Below, piece by piece: positions 41,200 through 51,302 of a stretch of DNA of 64,000 nucleotides. This stretch comes from Limnoglobus roseus (GTDB taxonomy: Bacteria > Planctomycetota > Planctomycetia > Gemmatales > Gemmataceae). The stretch lies in assembly GCF_008254045.1 (NCBI RefSeq), contig NZ_CP042425.1, positions 1,054,001-1,118,000 of the forward strand. The letters run 5' to 3'. Positions within the stretch are counted from its first letter, which is position 1. Each line of letters opens with the position of its first letter. The notes below the pieces were generated by a model. That model did not search any database, was not told where the DNA came from, and saw nothing but the letters and a program-made list of their open reading frames with translations. A program made the position numbers and the translations under genes.

Positions 41200-44100
41200 A
41201 TGAATGACACCGGCGTAGTGCGTGACACCGAAACCGTCTTCCGGCGGCTGAGCGACCCGTTCCCGATGGTCAGCCCGGAGGCGACCGCGACGGCGTGGTG
41301 GGTGCTCACCATCGGCGTCCTCATCGTCGGCGCGCTGTTCGTCATCTGGATGTACGCCCGCGACTCGCGGACGTGCCATTGGTACGTTGCCGTGCCGCTC
41401 GCGGTCCTGCGGATGCTCGTTTACGTCCTGCTCGCGATCGCGTTCCTGCTGCCGGCCAAGCAGACGTGGGAGACGACGGAGAAGACGTCGCGCGTGCTGA
41501 TCCTGCTCGACGTGTCGCCGAGCATGACGCAGATCGCCGACGACCGGGCGAGTGCTGGCGCGCCGAAGCCGGCCACGCGGGTGCAGAAAGTCCTCGACTT
41601 CCTCACCGACGACCGCGTCGCGTTCCTGCAAAAGATCATCGACAAGAACCCCGTCTTCGTCTACCGCTTCGGCGGCCGCCTCGACGACGAGACGCGCACC
41701 GTCAACCCCGAGACGCCGGTCTGGACGAAGGCCGAGTGGGAGTCGTGGGCGAACTACGACTTCAAGCCGTGGGTGCTGCGGGGGCTATCGAAGGAAGCCC
41801 GCGACGCGGTCGAGAAGATGCCGGCGTGGAAGGCCGAGACGCCGGGCAACGCGGAGTGGGCGATCGCGTGGTCGAAGTTGCCGGAAGGCGAAGTCGTGCC
41901 GGGGTCGCTGACGGAAGACGAGAAGAAGGCCCTACTCGACAACCGCACGAAGCTCGACAAGCGGACCGACGTGGCCCGGTCGATCGTGCTGGGCACCAAC
42001 GTGCCGGACTCGATCACGGCGGCCATCAACCGCGAGGCGGCGAACATGGTGCAGGGCGTCATCGTCTTCACCGACGGCCGTAGCAACCTCGGCAGTGCGG
42101 CCGCTTACAACGAACTCAAGGAGCGGGCCGCCCGCGAGAAGATTCCCGTCTTCACCGTGGCCGTCGGCGAGCCACGCGAGAACATCGCCATCACCATCAC
42201 CGACCTCCAAGCCCCCGACCGCGCGCCGCCGGACGAGCCGTTCAAGGTGGCCGTCGAAGTGGACGGCGTCGGGCTCGAACGGCAGGAAGTCGAAGTGAAA
42301 CTCGGCCTCTTCCTGCCGGGCAAAGACCCGAAGAGCGCCGCGACCGATCACGAACTGACGGCGAAGCTCACCTTCCAACCGGGCGATCCGCCGCACGGGC
42401 AGGTCGAGTTCGTCATCGACGCCGACCAACTGCCGGAGTCGATGACCGAGGAAGCGAAGAAGGACGACGCGAAGCGGGCCGGCAAGCGGAAGCAACTCAA
42501 GCAAGGAGCGTGGTCGATGGTCGCCCGCGTGGCGACCGACAAGCGGGAGATTTACGACAAGCCGGAACACGTCTCGTCGCCGCGGGTGGTGCAGGTGCTC
42601 GAATCGCCGATGCGGATTCTCCTGTGGGCGAGCGGGCCGACCCGCGAGTACCAGACGCTCCGCACACTGCTGATGCGAGAAGTGAACGAGAAGCGGGCCG
42701 AGTTGAGCATCTTCCTGCAAAACGAGGGCGGCCACGAGGGGAACATCACCCAGGACGTGACGCCGGACCGGCTGCTCATCAAGTTCCCGACGCGGTACGA
42801 GACGACGCCGAAGCCGACCGACAAGTCCGAGGACAAGTACCTCAACTTGCACGAGTACGACCTCATCCTGGCCTTCGACCCGGACTGGTCGGAACTCTCG
42901 GCCGAGCAGATCGAGAACCTGCGAACGTGGGTCGTCGAGGGCGGCGGCGGGTTCGTCTACGTCGGCGGGCCGATCCACACGTACCAACTCGCGCGGGCTG
43001 ACGAGAGCGGTCGGTTGAAGCCGCTGCTCGAAATGATGTGCGCGTTGCCGGACGACATCATTTTGCTGAAGACGCGGCCGATCCCCCGCACCCCGCGGCG
43101 GCTGAAGCTCACGCCGAACGCCGAGTTCGACGTGCTGAAACTCGACGACGCGACCGACGACCCGGTGGCGGGGTGGGAAAAGTTCTTCAGCGGCAAGGAC
43201 AAGTTCGTCAGCACCGCGAACCAGCGGGACCTGCTGAACCCGAAGAACGGCTTCTATTCGTACTTCCCGCTGAAGATGACGAAGCCCGGGGCGGCCGTGC
43301 TGATGGAGTTCCTCGACGTGAACGAGCGCGGCGAGGGCGAGCCGAAACCGTACTTCGTCATCAACCAGCCCGGCCGCGGCCGCACGGCGTTCCTCGGCTC
43401 GGGCGAGATGTGGCGAACGCGGATGGTAGACCCGACGTTCTTCGAGCGGTTCTGGATTCGCCTCGGCCGGAACATCTCGGCGGCCCGGCGGAACGTGCAG
43501 TCGTTCCGCGGGCAGGTACTCGTGAACAAGGAGTACTCGTCCGGTTCGATGGTCCGCGTGCAAACACGGCTGCTCGCCCCGAACGGCAAGCCGTACCCGC
43601 CGGACGCGATCAGCCCGAAGTTCATCGTCGAAGCCTACGACCCGGACGGCACGAAGCGGGCGAAGCCGATCGGCCCGATTCAAATGGCCGCGAAGAAGGG
43701 GGCGGCCGGGTTCGACGGCTACTACCAGGCGCAGGTCCTCGCCGACGCGAAGCAGTTCCCGCCCGGCGAGTTCCGGTACAAGGTCGTGGTGGACGTGCCG
43801 GACAGCCCCGGCGACACGATCAGCGGCGAGTTCATGGTCCGCCGCTCCGACCCGGAGTTGGACAACGCCCGGCCGGACTTCACGGCCCTGGTGAACGCGG
43901 CGAGTTCGCTGAAGGACGTGGAACCCAAGATCACGGAGCCCGGCGTGCTGGAGCGGCTCAAGGGCAGTGCGACCGACACAGGCAAGGTGAAGCTCGCGTT
44001 CAAACTGGCTGAGAAGGACAAGCTCGAACTGATCCCGGCGTGCCTGAAGTCGGACCGCAAAGAGTTCCGCAACCGCGGGGCGGTCGAAGACCTATGGGAC

Positions 44101-44226
44101 AAGGGCGCGACGTTGCCGAGTTGGGCGACCGGCGGCCGGGTGGTGACGATCAGCTACCTCCTGATGGCCGCGATCGGCCTGCTGACGATCGAGTGGAGCG
44201 TGCGGAAGCTGGCACGGCTGGCGTAA
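41200..44226 (+). CDS. Membrane vWA protein
   Basis: The 1008-aa protein has an N-terminal helix pair (about residues 31-51 and 63-85). A vWA MIDAS-type motif follows (LDVSPSMTQ, about 103-111), with a long insertion before the DGRSNLG strand (about 296-302). Extracytoplasmic regions have Ig-like and amidotransferase-like features (YDLILAFDPDWSELSAEQIE). A C-terminal helix (VTISYLLMAAIGLLTIEW) ends the protein. It resembles the gene at 14293. The start ATG 41200 is chosen as the first in-frame ATG, 55 nt after the repeat. It probably cooperates with MoxR/DUF58 proteins at the membrane. Confidence 0.85.
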   Translation: MNDTGVVRDTETVFRRLSDPFPMVSPEATATAWWVLTIGVLIVGALFVIWMYARDSRTCHWYVAVPLAVLRMLVYVLLAIAFLLPAKQTWETTEKTSRVLILLDVSPSMTQIADDRASAGAPKPATRVQKVLDFLTDDRVAFLQKIIDKNPVFVYRFGGRLDDETRTVNPETPVWTKAEWESWANYDFKPWVLRGLSKEARDAVEKMPAWKAETPGNAEWAIAWSKLPEGEVVPGSLTEDEKKALLDNRTKLDKRTDVARSIVLGTNVPDSITAAINREAANMVQGVIVFTDGRSNLGSAAAYNELKERAAREKIPVFTVAVGEPRENIAITITDLQAPDRAPPDEPFKVAVEVDGVGLERQEVEVKLGLFLPGKDPKSAATDHELTAKLTFQPGDPPHGQVEFVIDADQLPESMTEEAKKDDAKRAGKRKQLKQGAWSMVARVATDKREIYDKPEHVSSPRVVQVLESPMRILLWASGPTREYQTLRTLLMREVNEKRAELSIFLQNEGGHEGNITQDVTPDRLLIKFPTRYETTPKPTDKSEDKYLNLHEYDLILAFDPDWSELSAEQIENLRTWVVEGGGGFVYVGGPIHTYQLARADESGRLKPLLEMMCALPDDIILLKTRPIPRTPRRLKLTPNAEFDVLKLDDATDDPVAGWEKFFSGKDKFVSTANQRDLLNPKNGFYSYFPLKMTKPGAAVLMEFLDVNERGEGEPKPYFVINQPGRGRTAFLGSGEMWRTRMVDPTFFERFWIRLGRNISAARRNVQSFRGQVLVNKEYSSGSMVRVQTRLLAPNGKPYPPDAISPKFIVEAYDPDGTKRAKPIGPIQMAAKKGAAGFDGYYQAQVLADAKQFPPGEFRYKVVVDVPDSPGDTISGEFMVRRSDPELDNARPDFTALVNAASSLKDVEPKITEPGVLERLKGSATDTGKVKLAFKLAEKDKLELIPACLKSDRKEFRNRGAVEDLWDKGATLPSWATGGRVVTISYLLMAAIGLLTIEWSVRKLARLA

Positions 44227-44233
44227 TTCTGGT

Positions 44234-44368
44234 CCCCTCTTCCCCGGCTTTGAGGGGGAGAGGGTTAGGGTGAGGGGCGGGCTTTCCTCCCTCAAAAACT
44301 TGTGTCGGGCGTGAGGGACGCTTTCCCCCTCACCCCGGCCCTCTCCCCTCAAAGCCGGGAGAGAGGGA
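44234..44368. repeat. Inverted repeat of the CTCTCCCCC family, second copy
   Basis: The left arm (about 44234-44280) and right arm (about 44325-44368) are near-complementary, with the CCGGCTTTGAGGGG core. The central loop differs from the other copies. It lies between the vWA gene and the 1099-aa gene. Confidence 0.9.
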
Positions 44369-44428
44369 GAAATGCGGTGGGCCGCGAAGACCCGGCACCA
44401 CCCTACGAAATACACTGCTGGACAACCC

Positions 44429-47400
44429 ATGCCTGTTGACACCCTCGACGCCCCGAAGCTCGACGCGAAGATCGCGAACCCGCTCGATCAGATTCGCGGC
44501 ACGATCCGGCAGTACATGCTCGCCGACGCCGCGGTCACGCTCGCCATCGTCGTCGTGCTGTGGTTTTGGATCGGCCTCGCCCTCGACTTCGGGCTGTTCA
44601 AGGTCGCCGGGTTCGACTGGGTCGTCGACGCGCCGCGGGGCTTCCGGTTGCTCGCCCAAGTGGCCCTCGTCTTCGGCCCGCTCGCCGTCCTCGTCATCCG
44701 ACGGGAGGTCGTCAAGCAAGTCCTCGGCCGCGTGTCGCAGCCGTGGGTGCGGCGGCACCTGCTCGAACTGCCGCTCCTGTTCCACGTCCTCCTCGCGGCC
44801 GTGTTCGCGCCGATCTTCCTCGTCATCCTCCTCGTCCGCTACACCTTTTGGCTGCGGACGACGGAAGAGAACCGCGAACTCGCCCTCGTGCTAGAGAAGC
44901 GGTTCCCCGACGTGCTCGGCGACCGGCTCATCACGGCCGTCGAACTCGCCGACGTGGAGAAGCAGCACGCCTTCGGCTACTCCGCGGACATGATCCGGCA
45001 GACCATCGAAGAGGCCCGCGAGCGTGTCGGGCAAGTGCCGGTAGCGTCGGTGTTCAACTGGGACCGCATCCGGCGGAAGTGCATTGTCCTCGGCGTCGTC
45101 GCCCTCGGCGCGCTCGGGCTGGCCTACGCTGCCTACGCCGCGTTCGGCGGCGGCCCGGCGAGCAAGTTCACCGGCGAGTTCGGCGACGTGGCGTCGATCT
45201 GGTTCGAGCGGAACGTGACCTTCCGCAACACGCCGTGGCCGCGGAAGGCGCACATCGAACTCGTCGGCTTCCCCGATCAGGAACTCCGCATCGGGAAGGA
45301 CGCGGCCTCGCCGAAGGTCAAGTCGCGGGCGTTCAAGTGGGTTGTCGCCGACCGCACGCGACTGCACGGCTGGCGGCCGTTGATGTGGTCCGACTTCGGC
45401 GACAAGCTGCCGGGGTTAGCGGCTTACGCCTCGGCGGTCGTGGCCGGCGGCGAGGGGAAGCATCTGCCGACCGACGCCCGCGGGTGGGACGTGGACCGCA
45501 TCGAGGCCGAGGGGGCCGACTGCGCCGGCGTGCCGGAACTGATGGGCAAGCTCGCCGCGCTCGCGTCCGACTCGCGGATGACGCGCACGGTCCGCCGGCT
45601 GGACATCCCCGACGCGATGACGCTCTCCTACGGCGGGGCGAAGACCCGCGGCCGGATCAACCTCAACCGCGAGGCCGGCAACATCTTCTCGGGCGAAGTG
45701 TCCGGGCTGAAGGAGTCGATCCGCTTCACCGTGAAGGGGGCCGACTTCACCACCACCGCCCGCGCGATCACGCTCGTGCCGCCGCCGATGTTCGCGAAGC
45801 TGACCCGCACCGAGTACCAACCCGCTTACCTGTACCACGCCCCGCCGGTCCGCGAGGGGGGCAAACAAGACTTCGCCGAACTGAAGGGGCTGCGCCAGGT
45901 GCTCGGCGAGAAAGACCTGTCGCTGACCGGCGACCGGTCGTCGTTCTCGATCATCCAGGGCACGGAGTTCGTCCTCCGCGGGGTCGCCGACAAGCCGCTG
46001 AAGCACGCGATCGTCACGCCGAAGATCGGCAAGCTGCCGGGCCAGAAGACCGGCGACACGCAGCCGATCACCGTGCCGACCGACAACGACGAGCGGACGC
46101 AGTTCAGCCTCGCCTTCCGCGGGGCCGACCGGCCGACGGCGAACATGGAGTTCGACCTGACGCTCGTGGACGAAGACGACGTGGCCACGACGCGGGCGGT
46201 GCTGGTGCAGGTAGCCGAAGACCAAGTGCCGCAGGTGGAACTTGTCGTGGACGTGCTGCGGAAGCAGGGGAATTCGTTCCTCGTGACCCCGATCGCCCGC
46301 GTGCCGTTCCTGACCGAGAGTAAGGTGAAGGACGACGCCGGGCTGAGCAAGGTTGTGTTCGCCTACACCTACCAACAGGTGGACGCGGCCGTGACGGTCG
46401 AGGCGAAGTTGCCGCTGGTGGCCGGGGTGTTCGCCGGTGCGCCGCTGATGCCGACGATCGCCGCCCCGATCCGCACGGTGATCGCCGCCCAGTACGTGCA
46501 AGACGCCTCCGACGCGAACGTCGGCAAGACCACGGCCGGCGAGTTCCCGCTGCCGCGGTTCACCGAAGAGTTCGCGAAGCGGCGGTTCGACACGCTCGCC
46601 GTGCTGAACCAAAAACTCACCGTGCCGCAGCCGCCGGACGACCCGCAGACGGTGCGGGAACTCCGGTTCCAGAACCAGGACGAGGACGTCTTCAACCTGA
46701 AGGCCGCCATCCCGGCCTTGTTGGAGAAGGACGCCTCGAAGATTCAGGCCCGCTACCGGATCGAGATGAATCTGCTGGCCACCGACACCAACTACGAGAC
46801 GGGGCCGAAGGTCGGGCAGAGCGTCGAGCCGATCCGCTTGCTCGTGATTTCCGAGGCGGAACTGCTGGTCGAGATCGCGAAGGACGAGGAAGTGCAGATC
46901 GCCCGCCTCGACGACGTGCTGAAGAAACTCCGCGAGGCCCAGACGAAACTCAGCCAGACGGCCGTGCGGCTGCGCGACCTCGCCCCGCCGCCGGACATCC
47001 TCGTGTCGGCCGGCGTGCGGGCACAGGACCTGGGGCAAGACATCAGCAAGGCCCGCGAACTGACGACGGCGATTCAGATGGAATACCGCCGGTTGGAGAA
47101 GGAGGCCCGGTTCAACGGCATCGACCAGACGCAGAAGCGGATCGAGAACGAAATCCTCCGCGACCTGAATCAGATTCTCGAAACCGCGTTCCCGCTGACC
47201 GAGGAGACGCACAAGAACTTCCTGACGGCCCTCCTGGAGAACCGCCGGCCGGAAGAGTCGCTGATCGGCAAGGACCAGTCGGACCTGCAATCGCTGATCT
47301 CGCAGGTGCAGGCCCTCCGCGACAAGCTCGGCGAGGCGATCAGCCTGAGCAAGATTCGCGGCGAGTTGGAACGTCTCGTGACGCAACAGCAGCAGAGCGG

Positions 47401-47728
47401 CAAGATTCTGGAGAACATCCAGAAGAACGTCCTGGAACGGCTGCGGATGCCGGTGATCGCCACGATCCCGACGGTGGAACTCGCGCAGGGCGAGAAAAAG
47501 ACGGTCAAGAACCCGCTGAACTGGCTGGCGTTCGACGGCAACGTCTACAAGGTGAAGTTCGAAGCCCCGGCCGGCGGCGAGGTCAAGGTCCCGGCCGAAG
47601 TGACGGTCGCCGACGATAAGGACGTGGTGGAATACGAGTTGACCGCCGGAAATAAGTCTGGCGAATACACGATAAAGCTGGTACCGTCGGTCGGCAATCC
47701 GATCGAGGTGCGGGTCAAAGTCAAATAA
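44429..47728 (+). CDS. Large membrane protein of the vWA block
   Basis: ATG 44429 gives 1099 aa; upstream Met codons lie in the repeat. It has four hydrophobic segments (about residues 32-54, 68-90, 106-128 and 212-235). A large periplasmic part of beta-rich Ig-like strands follows, then a long coiled-coil stretch (about 830-1010, IARLDDVLKKLREAQTKLSQ and so on), and a C-terminal beta domain. I recall this architecture in planctomycete moxR loci (DUF4175-like). It may span the envelope together with the following coiled-coil proteins. Function is unproven. Confidence 0.8.
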   Translation: MPVDTLDAPKLDAKIANPLDQIRGTIRQYMLADAAVTLAIVVVLWFWIGLALDFGLFKVAGFDWVVDAPRGFRLLAQVALVFGPLAVLVIRREVVKQVLGRVSQPWVRRHLLELPLLFHVLLAAVFAPIFLVILLVRYTFWLRTTEENRELALVLEKRFPDVLGDRLITAVELADVEKQHAFGYSADMIRQTIEEARERVGQVPVASVFNWDRIRRKCIVLGVVALGALGLAYAAYAAFGGGPASKFTGEFGDVASIWFERNVTFRNTPWPRKAHIELVGFPDQELRIGKDAASPKVKSRAFKWVVADRTRLHGWRPLMWSDFGDKLPGLAAYASAVVAGGEGKHLPTDARGWDVDRIEAEGADCAGVPELMGKLAALASDSRMTRTVRRLDIPDAMTLSYGGAKTRGRINLNREAGNIFSGEVSGLKESIRFTVKGADFTTTARAITLVPPPMFAKLTRTEYQPAYLYHAPPVREGGKQDFAELKGLRQVLGEKDLSLTGDRSSFSIIQGTEFVLRGVADKPLKHAIVTPKIGKLPGQKTGDTQPITVPTDNDERTQFSLAFRGADRPTANMEFDLTLVDEDDVATTRAVLVQVAEDQVPQVELVVDVLRKQGNSFLVTPIARVPFLTESKVKDDAGLSKVVFAYTYQQVDAAVTVEAKLPLVAGVFAGAPLMPTIAAPIRTVIAAQYVQDASDANVGKTTAGEFPLPRFTEEFAKRRFDTLAVLNQKLTVPQPPDDPQTVRELRFQNQDEDVFNLKAAIPALLEKDASKIQARYRIEMNLLATDTNYETGPKVGQSVEPIRLLVISEAELLVEIAKDEEVQIARLDDVLKKLREAQTKLSQTAVRLRDLAPPPDILVSAGVRAQDLGQDISKARELTTAIQMEYRRLEKEARFNGIDQTQKRIENEILRDLNQILETAFPLTEETHKNFLTALLENRRPEESLIGKDQSDLQSLISQVQALRDKLGEAISLSKIRGELERLVTQQQQSGKILENIQKNVLERLRMPVIATIPTVELAQGEKKTVKNPLNWLAFDGNVYKVKFEAPAGGEVKVPAEVTVADDKDVVEYELTAGNKSGEYTIKLVPSVGNPIEVRVKVK

Positions 47729-47854
47729 CCCCACCGGCCGTCGCTCTCCCGGCGGCCCCGGAATTTCCGAATTCCGCTGTTGGCGCGTAATATGTAACTC
47801 GTCCTCTCCTGTGGAACTGCTTCCCATCCGAACCGTGTGTTCGGGAGATCCGCC

Positions 47855-49918
47855 ATGCTTTCGCGCGTTCAGTTCGCCCTGCAATCGCTCCTGGTGGCTA
47901 CCGCCGCACTGCTGGCCACGACCGTTATCACGGCCCAAACTCCCCAACCGACTGACCCGAAGGCAACGCCCCCGGTTCCGGCCGACACGACGCCCGGTAG
48001 CACGAAAGAACTCCGCGGGCCGCAGGAGAAGAACGCCAAGATCTTCCAGGAACTCTCCCGCGGCCTACTGACGCTGGCCCAGCGGTTGGAGAAGAGCGAC
48101 CGGCCCGAGGACAAGGAACGGGCGAAGACGATCTACGCCGCCATCGAGCACTCGCAGAAGGCCGGCATCGACACCCAGTACAAGACGCTCATCGCCGGCC
48201 TCAGCAAGGGGTCCGAGAACCCGCAGGACATCGGCGGCATCAAGGGCCAGAACGCGGAACTCATCAAGGCCCTTCAGGAGATGATCACCATCCTCCAGAC
48301 CGACGACGAGTCGGAGCGGCTGAAGAAGGAGATCGCCACCCTCGAACAGTTCCTGAAGGCCGCCGAGGCGCTGAAGCGGAAGACCGAGAACCACCGGGCG
48401 ATGGTCGAAGCCGGCAAGGGGGACGCCAGCAAACAGGCGAACACCCAGAAGGACTTGGCCGATCAGACGAAGGATCTGGCCGAGCGCATGGGCGGCAAGA
48501 AGCCCGGCGACGACAAGAAGGGCGGTGAAGCGACCGCGAAGGCCGACCCCAAGTCGACGCCGAAGGGCGAGCCGAAGCCGGGCGAATCGTCGGCCGAAGC
48601 CAAGGGCGACAGCAAGGATCCGAAGGCGAACGACAAGGACCCGATGGCCGGTGAGAAGGGTTCCGAGGCGAAGGAAGGCAAGCCGAGCGAGAACGCGGCC
48701 GAGAGCAAGAAGGGCGGCGAACCAAAGGAAGGCGAAGCCGGCGAGCCGAAGGGTGCGGGAGAACCGAAAGCCGGGGAACCGAAGGCGGGAGAACCCAAGA
48801 CCGGGGAACCGAAAGCGGGTGAACCCAAAGCCGGCGAGCCGAAGGCCGGTGAGCCCAAAGCGGGTGAGCCGAAAGCCGGGGAACCGAAGCCGGCCGGCGA
48901 GAGCAAGGGCACGGGGCAGGGGAAGGGCGAGCCGAAGTCGTCGAAGGGTCAGCAGGCCAAGGGCGGCGAAGGGCGCGGCAAGGGCGGCGAACCAAAGCCC
49001 GGTGAGCAACAAGCCCAGGCGAAGCCGCCCGGCGATGGCGAGCCGAAGCCCGGCCAGCCGGGCGGGCAATCCCCGCCGCCCCCGCCGCCGCAGAACCAGA
49101 CGCCCGGCCGGAAGCAGGTCGCCGAGGCGTACCCGAATCAGAAGCAGGCCGAGGAAGAACTCAAGAAGCCAGACCGCGTGGAAGCCGCGAAGCAACAGGA
49201 CCAAGCGATCGAAAAGCTGGCGAAGGCCATCGAAGAACTGAAGAAGAAACTCAAGCAACTCCGCGAGGAGGAAATGCTGAAGACGTTGGCGGCCCTCGAA
49301 GCCCGTTGCAACCGGATGCTCTCGATGCAAATCGAAGTCTACGAGGGCACGAAGGTCGTACACAATGGCGTGGTCAAGAACAACAACCAGAAGACCACGG
49401 CCGACCACCAGAAGTCGCAGCAACTCGGGGACAAGGAAAGCGAGATCGTCGCGGAAGCGGAAAAGGCAATGAAGTTGCTGGAGTCGGAAGGCTCGGCCGT
49501 CGCCTTCGCCGGCGTGCTGGAAGAGGTGAAGGGCGACATGCAGGCCGTGCAAAAGCGACTGGCCGCGACCTGGGTGGACACCGACACGCAGGCGATCGAA
49601 GAAAACATCATCCAGATGCTCAAGGACATGATCGAATCGCTGAAGAAGGCCCAGCAGGAGATCAAGAAGTCGCAGGGCGAACCCCCGCCGCCCGGCGGCA
49701 AGCCCGGCCCGAAGCCGCTGATCGACCAGTTGGCCGAGTTGAAGTTGATCCGCGCCTTCCAGACGCAGGTGAACAGCCGCACGAAGATGTACGCCACCAA
49801 GTACACCGGCGAGCAAGCATCCGACCCGATCGTCCAGAACGAACTCCGCCAGCTTTCACAACGGCAGGCGAAACTTCAGGACATGATTCAAAAGATGGCC
49901 ACCGGGGCCAACAAATAA
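47855..49918 (+). CDS. Exported coiled-coil protein with GEPKA tandem repeats
   Basis: ATG 47855 gives 687 aa. A signal peptide (MLSRVQFALQSLLVATAALL) is followed by charged coiled coils, then a long disordered middle. That middle includes nine 5-residue GEPKA-type repeats (48758-48892) and Pro/Gly/Lys-rich spacers. A C-terminal coiled-coil region (about 440-670) completes the protein. The length of the repeat is likely to vary between strains. It probably forms an extended envelope protein linking the neighbours of the vWA operon. No enzyme motif is seen. Confidence 0.8.
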   Translation: MLSRVQFALQSLLVATAALLATTVITAQTPQPTDPKATPPVPADTTPGSTKELRGPQEKNAKIFQELSRGLLTLAQRLEKSDRPEDKERAKTIYAAIEHSQKAGIDTQYKTLIAGLSKGSENPQDIGGIKGQNAELIKALQEMITILQTDDESERLKKEIATLEQFLKAAEALKRKTENHRAMVEAGKGDASKQANTQKDLADQTKDLAERMGGKKPGDDKKGGEATAKADPKSTPKGEPKPGESSAEAKGDSKDPKANDKDPMAGEKGSEAKEGKPSENAAESKKGGEPKEGEAGEPKGAGEPKAGEPKAGEPKTGEPKAGEPKAGEPKAGEPKAGEPKAGEPKPAGESKGTGQGKGEPKSSKGQQAKGGEGRGKGGEPKPGEQQAQAKPPGDGEPKPGQPGGQSPPPPPPQNQTPGRKQVAEAYPNQKQAEEELKKPDRVEAAKQQDQAIEKLAKAIEELKKKLKQLREEEMLKTLAALEARCNRMLSMQIEVYEGTKVVHNGVVKNNNQKTTADHQKSQQLGDKESEIVAEAEKAMKLLESEGSAVAFAGVLEEVKGDMQAVQKRLAATWVDTDTQAIEENIIQMLKDMIESLKKAQQEIKKSQGEPPPPGGKPGPKPLIDQLAELKLIRAFQTQVNSRTKMYATKYTGEQASDPIVQNELRQLSQRQAKLQDMIQKMATGANK
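48758..48892 (+). repeat. Nine tandem 15-bp repeats coding GEPKA
   Basis: Units read GGx GAx CCx AAx GCx (Gly-Glu-Pro-Lys-Ala) with synonymous third-position changes and one GEPKT and one GEPKP variant. The many silent differences show this is an old array under protein-level selection and not a recent slippage event. Confidence 0.85.
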
Positions 49919-50093
49919 CGCCCTCTCGCTCTCCGGTTAAAAAGGAGAGAACGATGAGGAGTATAATTCTGGTTGTGGGACTGCCCGATAAAGGTTAGAG
50001 TTAGGAGTTGAAGACGGCCGATGATGGCCGATACTCATCCCTGGTTTCTTCTCTCCGACCCGTGTTCCTCGCCAATTCTGAGGAGGCTTGAAC

Positions 50094-51197
50094 GTGGTCA
50101 TCCGCAAGTGGGTCGCAACTGCCGCCCTGTCCGCCGTCACCGGTCTGGCCATCTCGGCCACCGAACCCGCTACGAGCATTCCCGCCGCCGGGACGCCCGC
50201 GGCGCCGATGATTTACACCTTCGGCACGCTCCGCACCGCCAAGGCCGATGAAGCCCGGGCGAAGTCGGCCGCGTACCTGACGGCGACCCACAAGCTCGAT
50301 CAAGCCGCGTTCGACAAGATCTGGGCCAACGAAGGCCGATCCGTTCTGGACCGGACCATCGACAGCCTCGTTCTCGGCAGCCCGGACATCGCGGCCGCCC
50401 TGAAGACCGCCAAGAACCCGGACGCCGACCCGCCGCTGGACGCCCCTGCGTTCCTGAAGGACGCGAAGGCCGACCCGTTCTTCACGGCCAACGTCGCCAC
50501 CGCCTACGCGAAGGCCCTGTCCAACAAGCGGGTTTACGAGGAAGCGCTCGACGCCCTCAAGGCCGTGCAACCGGAGTTGGTCGTGGACCCGGCCAGCTAT
50601 TACTTCTACAAGGCCGTGTCCGAACACGCTCTGATCCAGAAGGACCAGGCCGTCGGTTCGATCACCCGCCTGCTCGACGACGTGGCAGACACGCCCGATC
50701 GCTACAAGATGGTCGCGACGCTGATGTTCTTCGACATGCAGAACTGGTCGCCGGACGCGAAAGACCTCGCGAACGTCGGCCGCCTGATGGACAACAGCGG
50801 CCGTCGGCTCGACCTGGCCCGCGGCGGCGAGAAGACGCAGGAGATTCAGAAGAAGATCCTCTTCCGCCTCGACGAGAAGATCAAGGAACTGGAGAATCAG
50901 AGCAAGGGTCAGTGCAACGGCGGCCAGTGCCCGAACGGCGGCGAGTGCGACAAGCCCGGCCCCGGCAACCTGAACCCGAACAACCCGGCCAACGACAGCC
51001 GCATCATGGGCGGCGGCGGCGACGGCAAGGTCAACGACAAGCAACTGAAGAAGCTCGGCGAAGAGTGGGGCAAGCTCCCCGCGTCCGAGCGTGCCAAGGC
51101 GATCCAGGAGATCACCCGCGACATGCCGCCGAAGTTCCGGCCGATGATCGAGGAGTACTTCAAGTCGCTGAACAAGTTGCACAACGTGCAGCCGTAA
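50094..51197 (+). CDS. Exported protein with helical repeats, unknown function
   Basis: I use the GTG at 50094 (367 aa), preceded by GAGGAGG at a 7-nt distance; TTG 50088 is an alternative. The signal peptide is MVIRKWVATAALSAVTGLAI. The mature protein is mainly alpha-helical with TPR-like heptads (AYAKALSNKRVYEEALDALKA), and a Gly/Asn-rich loop with two cysteines (CNGGQCPNGGECDKPGPGN). It is the last gene in the same-strand block, so it likely participates in the same envelope system. A TATAAT at 49962 is a possible promoter. Confidence 0.72.
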   Translation: MVIRKWVATAALSAVTGLAISATEPATSIPAAGTPAAPMIYTFGTLRTAKADEARAKSAAYLTATHKLDQAAFDKIWANEGRSVLDRTIDSLVLGSPDIAAALKTAKNPDADPPLDAPAFLKDAKADPFFTANVATAYAKALSNKRVYEEALDALKAVQPELVVDPASYYFYKAVSEHALIQKDQAVGSITRLLDDVADTPDRYKMVATLMFFDMQNWSPDAKDLANVGRLMDNSGRRLDLARGGEKTQEIQKKILFRLDEKIKELENQSKGQCNGGQCPNGGECDKPGPGNLNPNNPANDSRIMGGGGDGKVNDKQLKKLGEEWGKLPASERAKAIQEITRDMPPKFRPMIEEYFKSLNKLHNVQP

Positions 51198-51222
51198 CGC
51201 AGCGCACGACCACCACACGACC

Positions 51223-51254
51223 GGGCGGCGTCCTTTTCACGAAGGACGCCGCCC
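51223..51254 (+). terminator. Hairpin ending the 50094 gene
   Basis: A 13-bp perfect stem (GGGCGGCGTCCTT, 51223-51235, with 51242-51254) has a 6-nt loop, about 25 nt after the stop codon. No T tract follows, so it may be a weak terminator or RNA end protector. Confidence 0.55.
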
Positions 51255-51302
51255 GCGGTCGTTCATGCGACCACAAACTTTCCTGCGGTTAATCTCACCG
51301 CG

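Noticed and set aside
45416..47947. 843-codon open frame on the minus strand
   Set aside because: Antisense of the large membrane protein. The sequence is dominated by R, V, L and H, typical of GC-rich shadows.
48700..48900. Possible CRISPR-like array
   Set aside because: The repeats are contiguous 15-bp codon-phased units in a protein gene. There are no spacers, and no Cas genes are present in the window.
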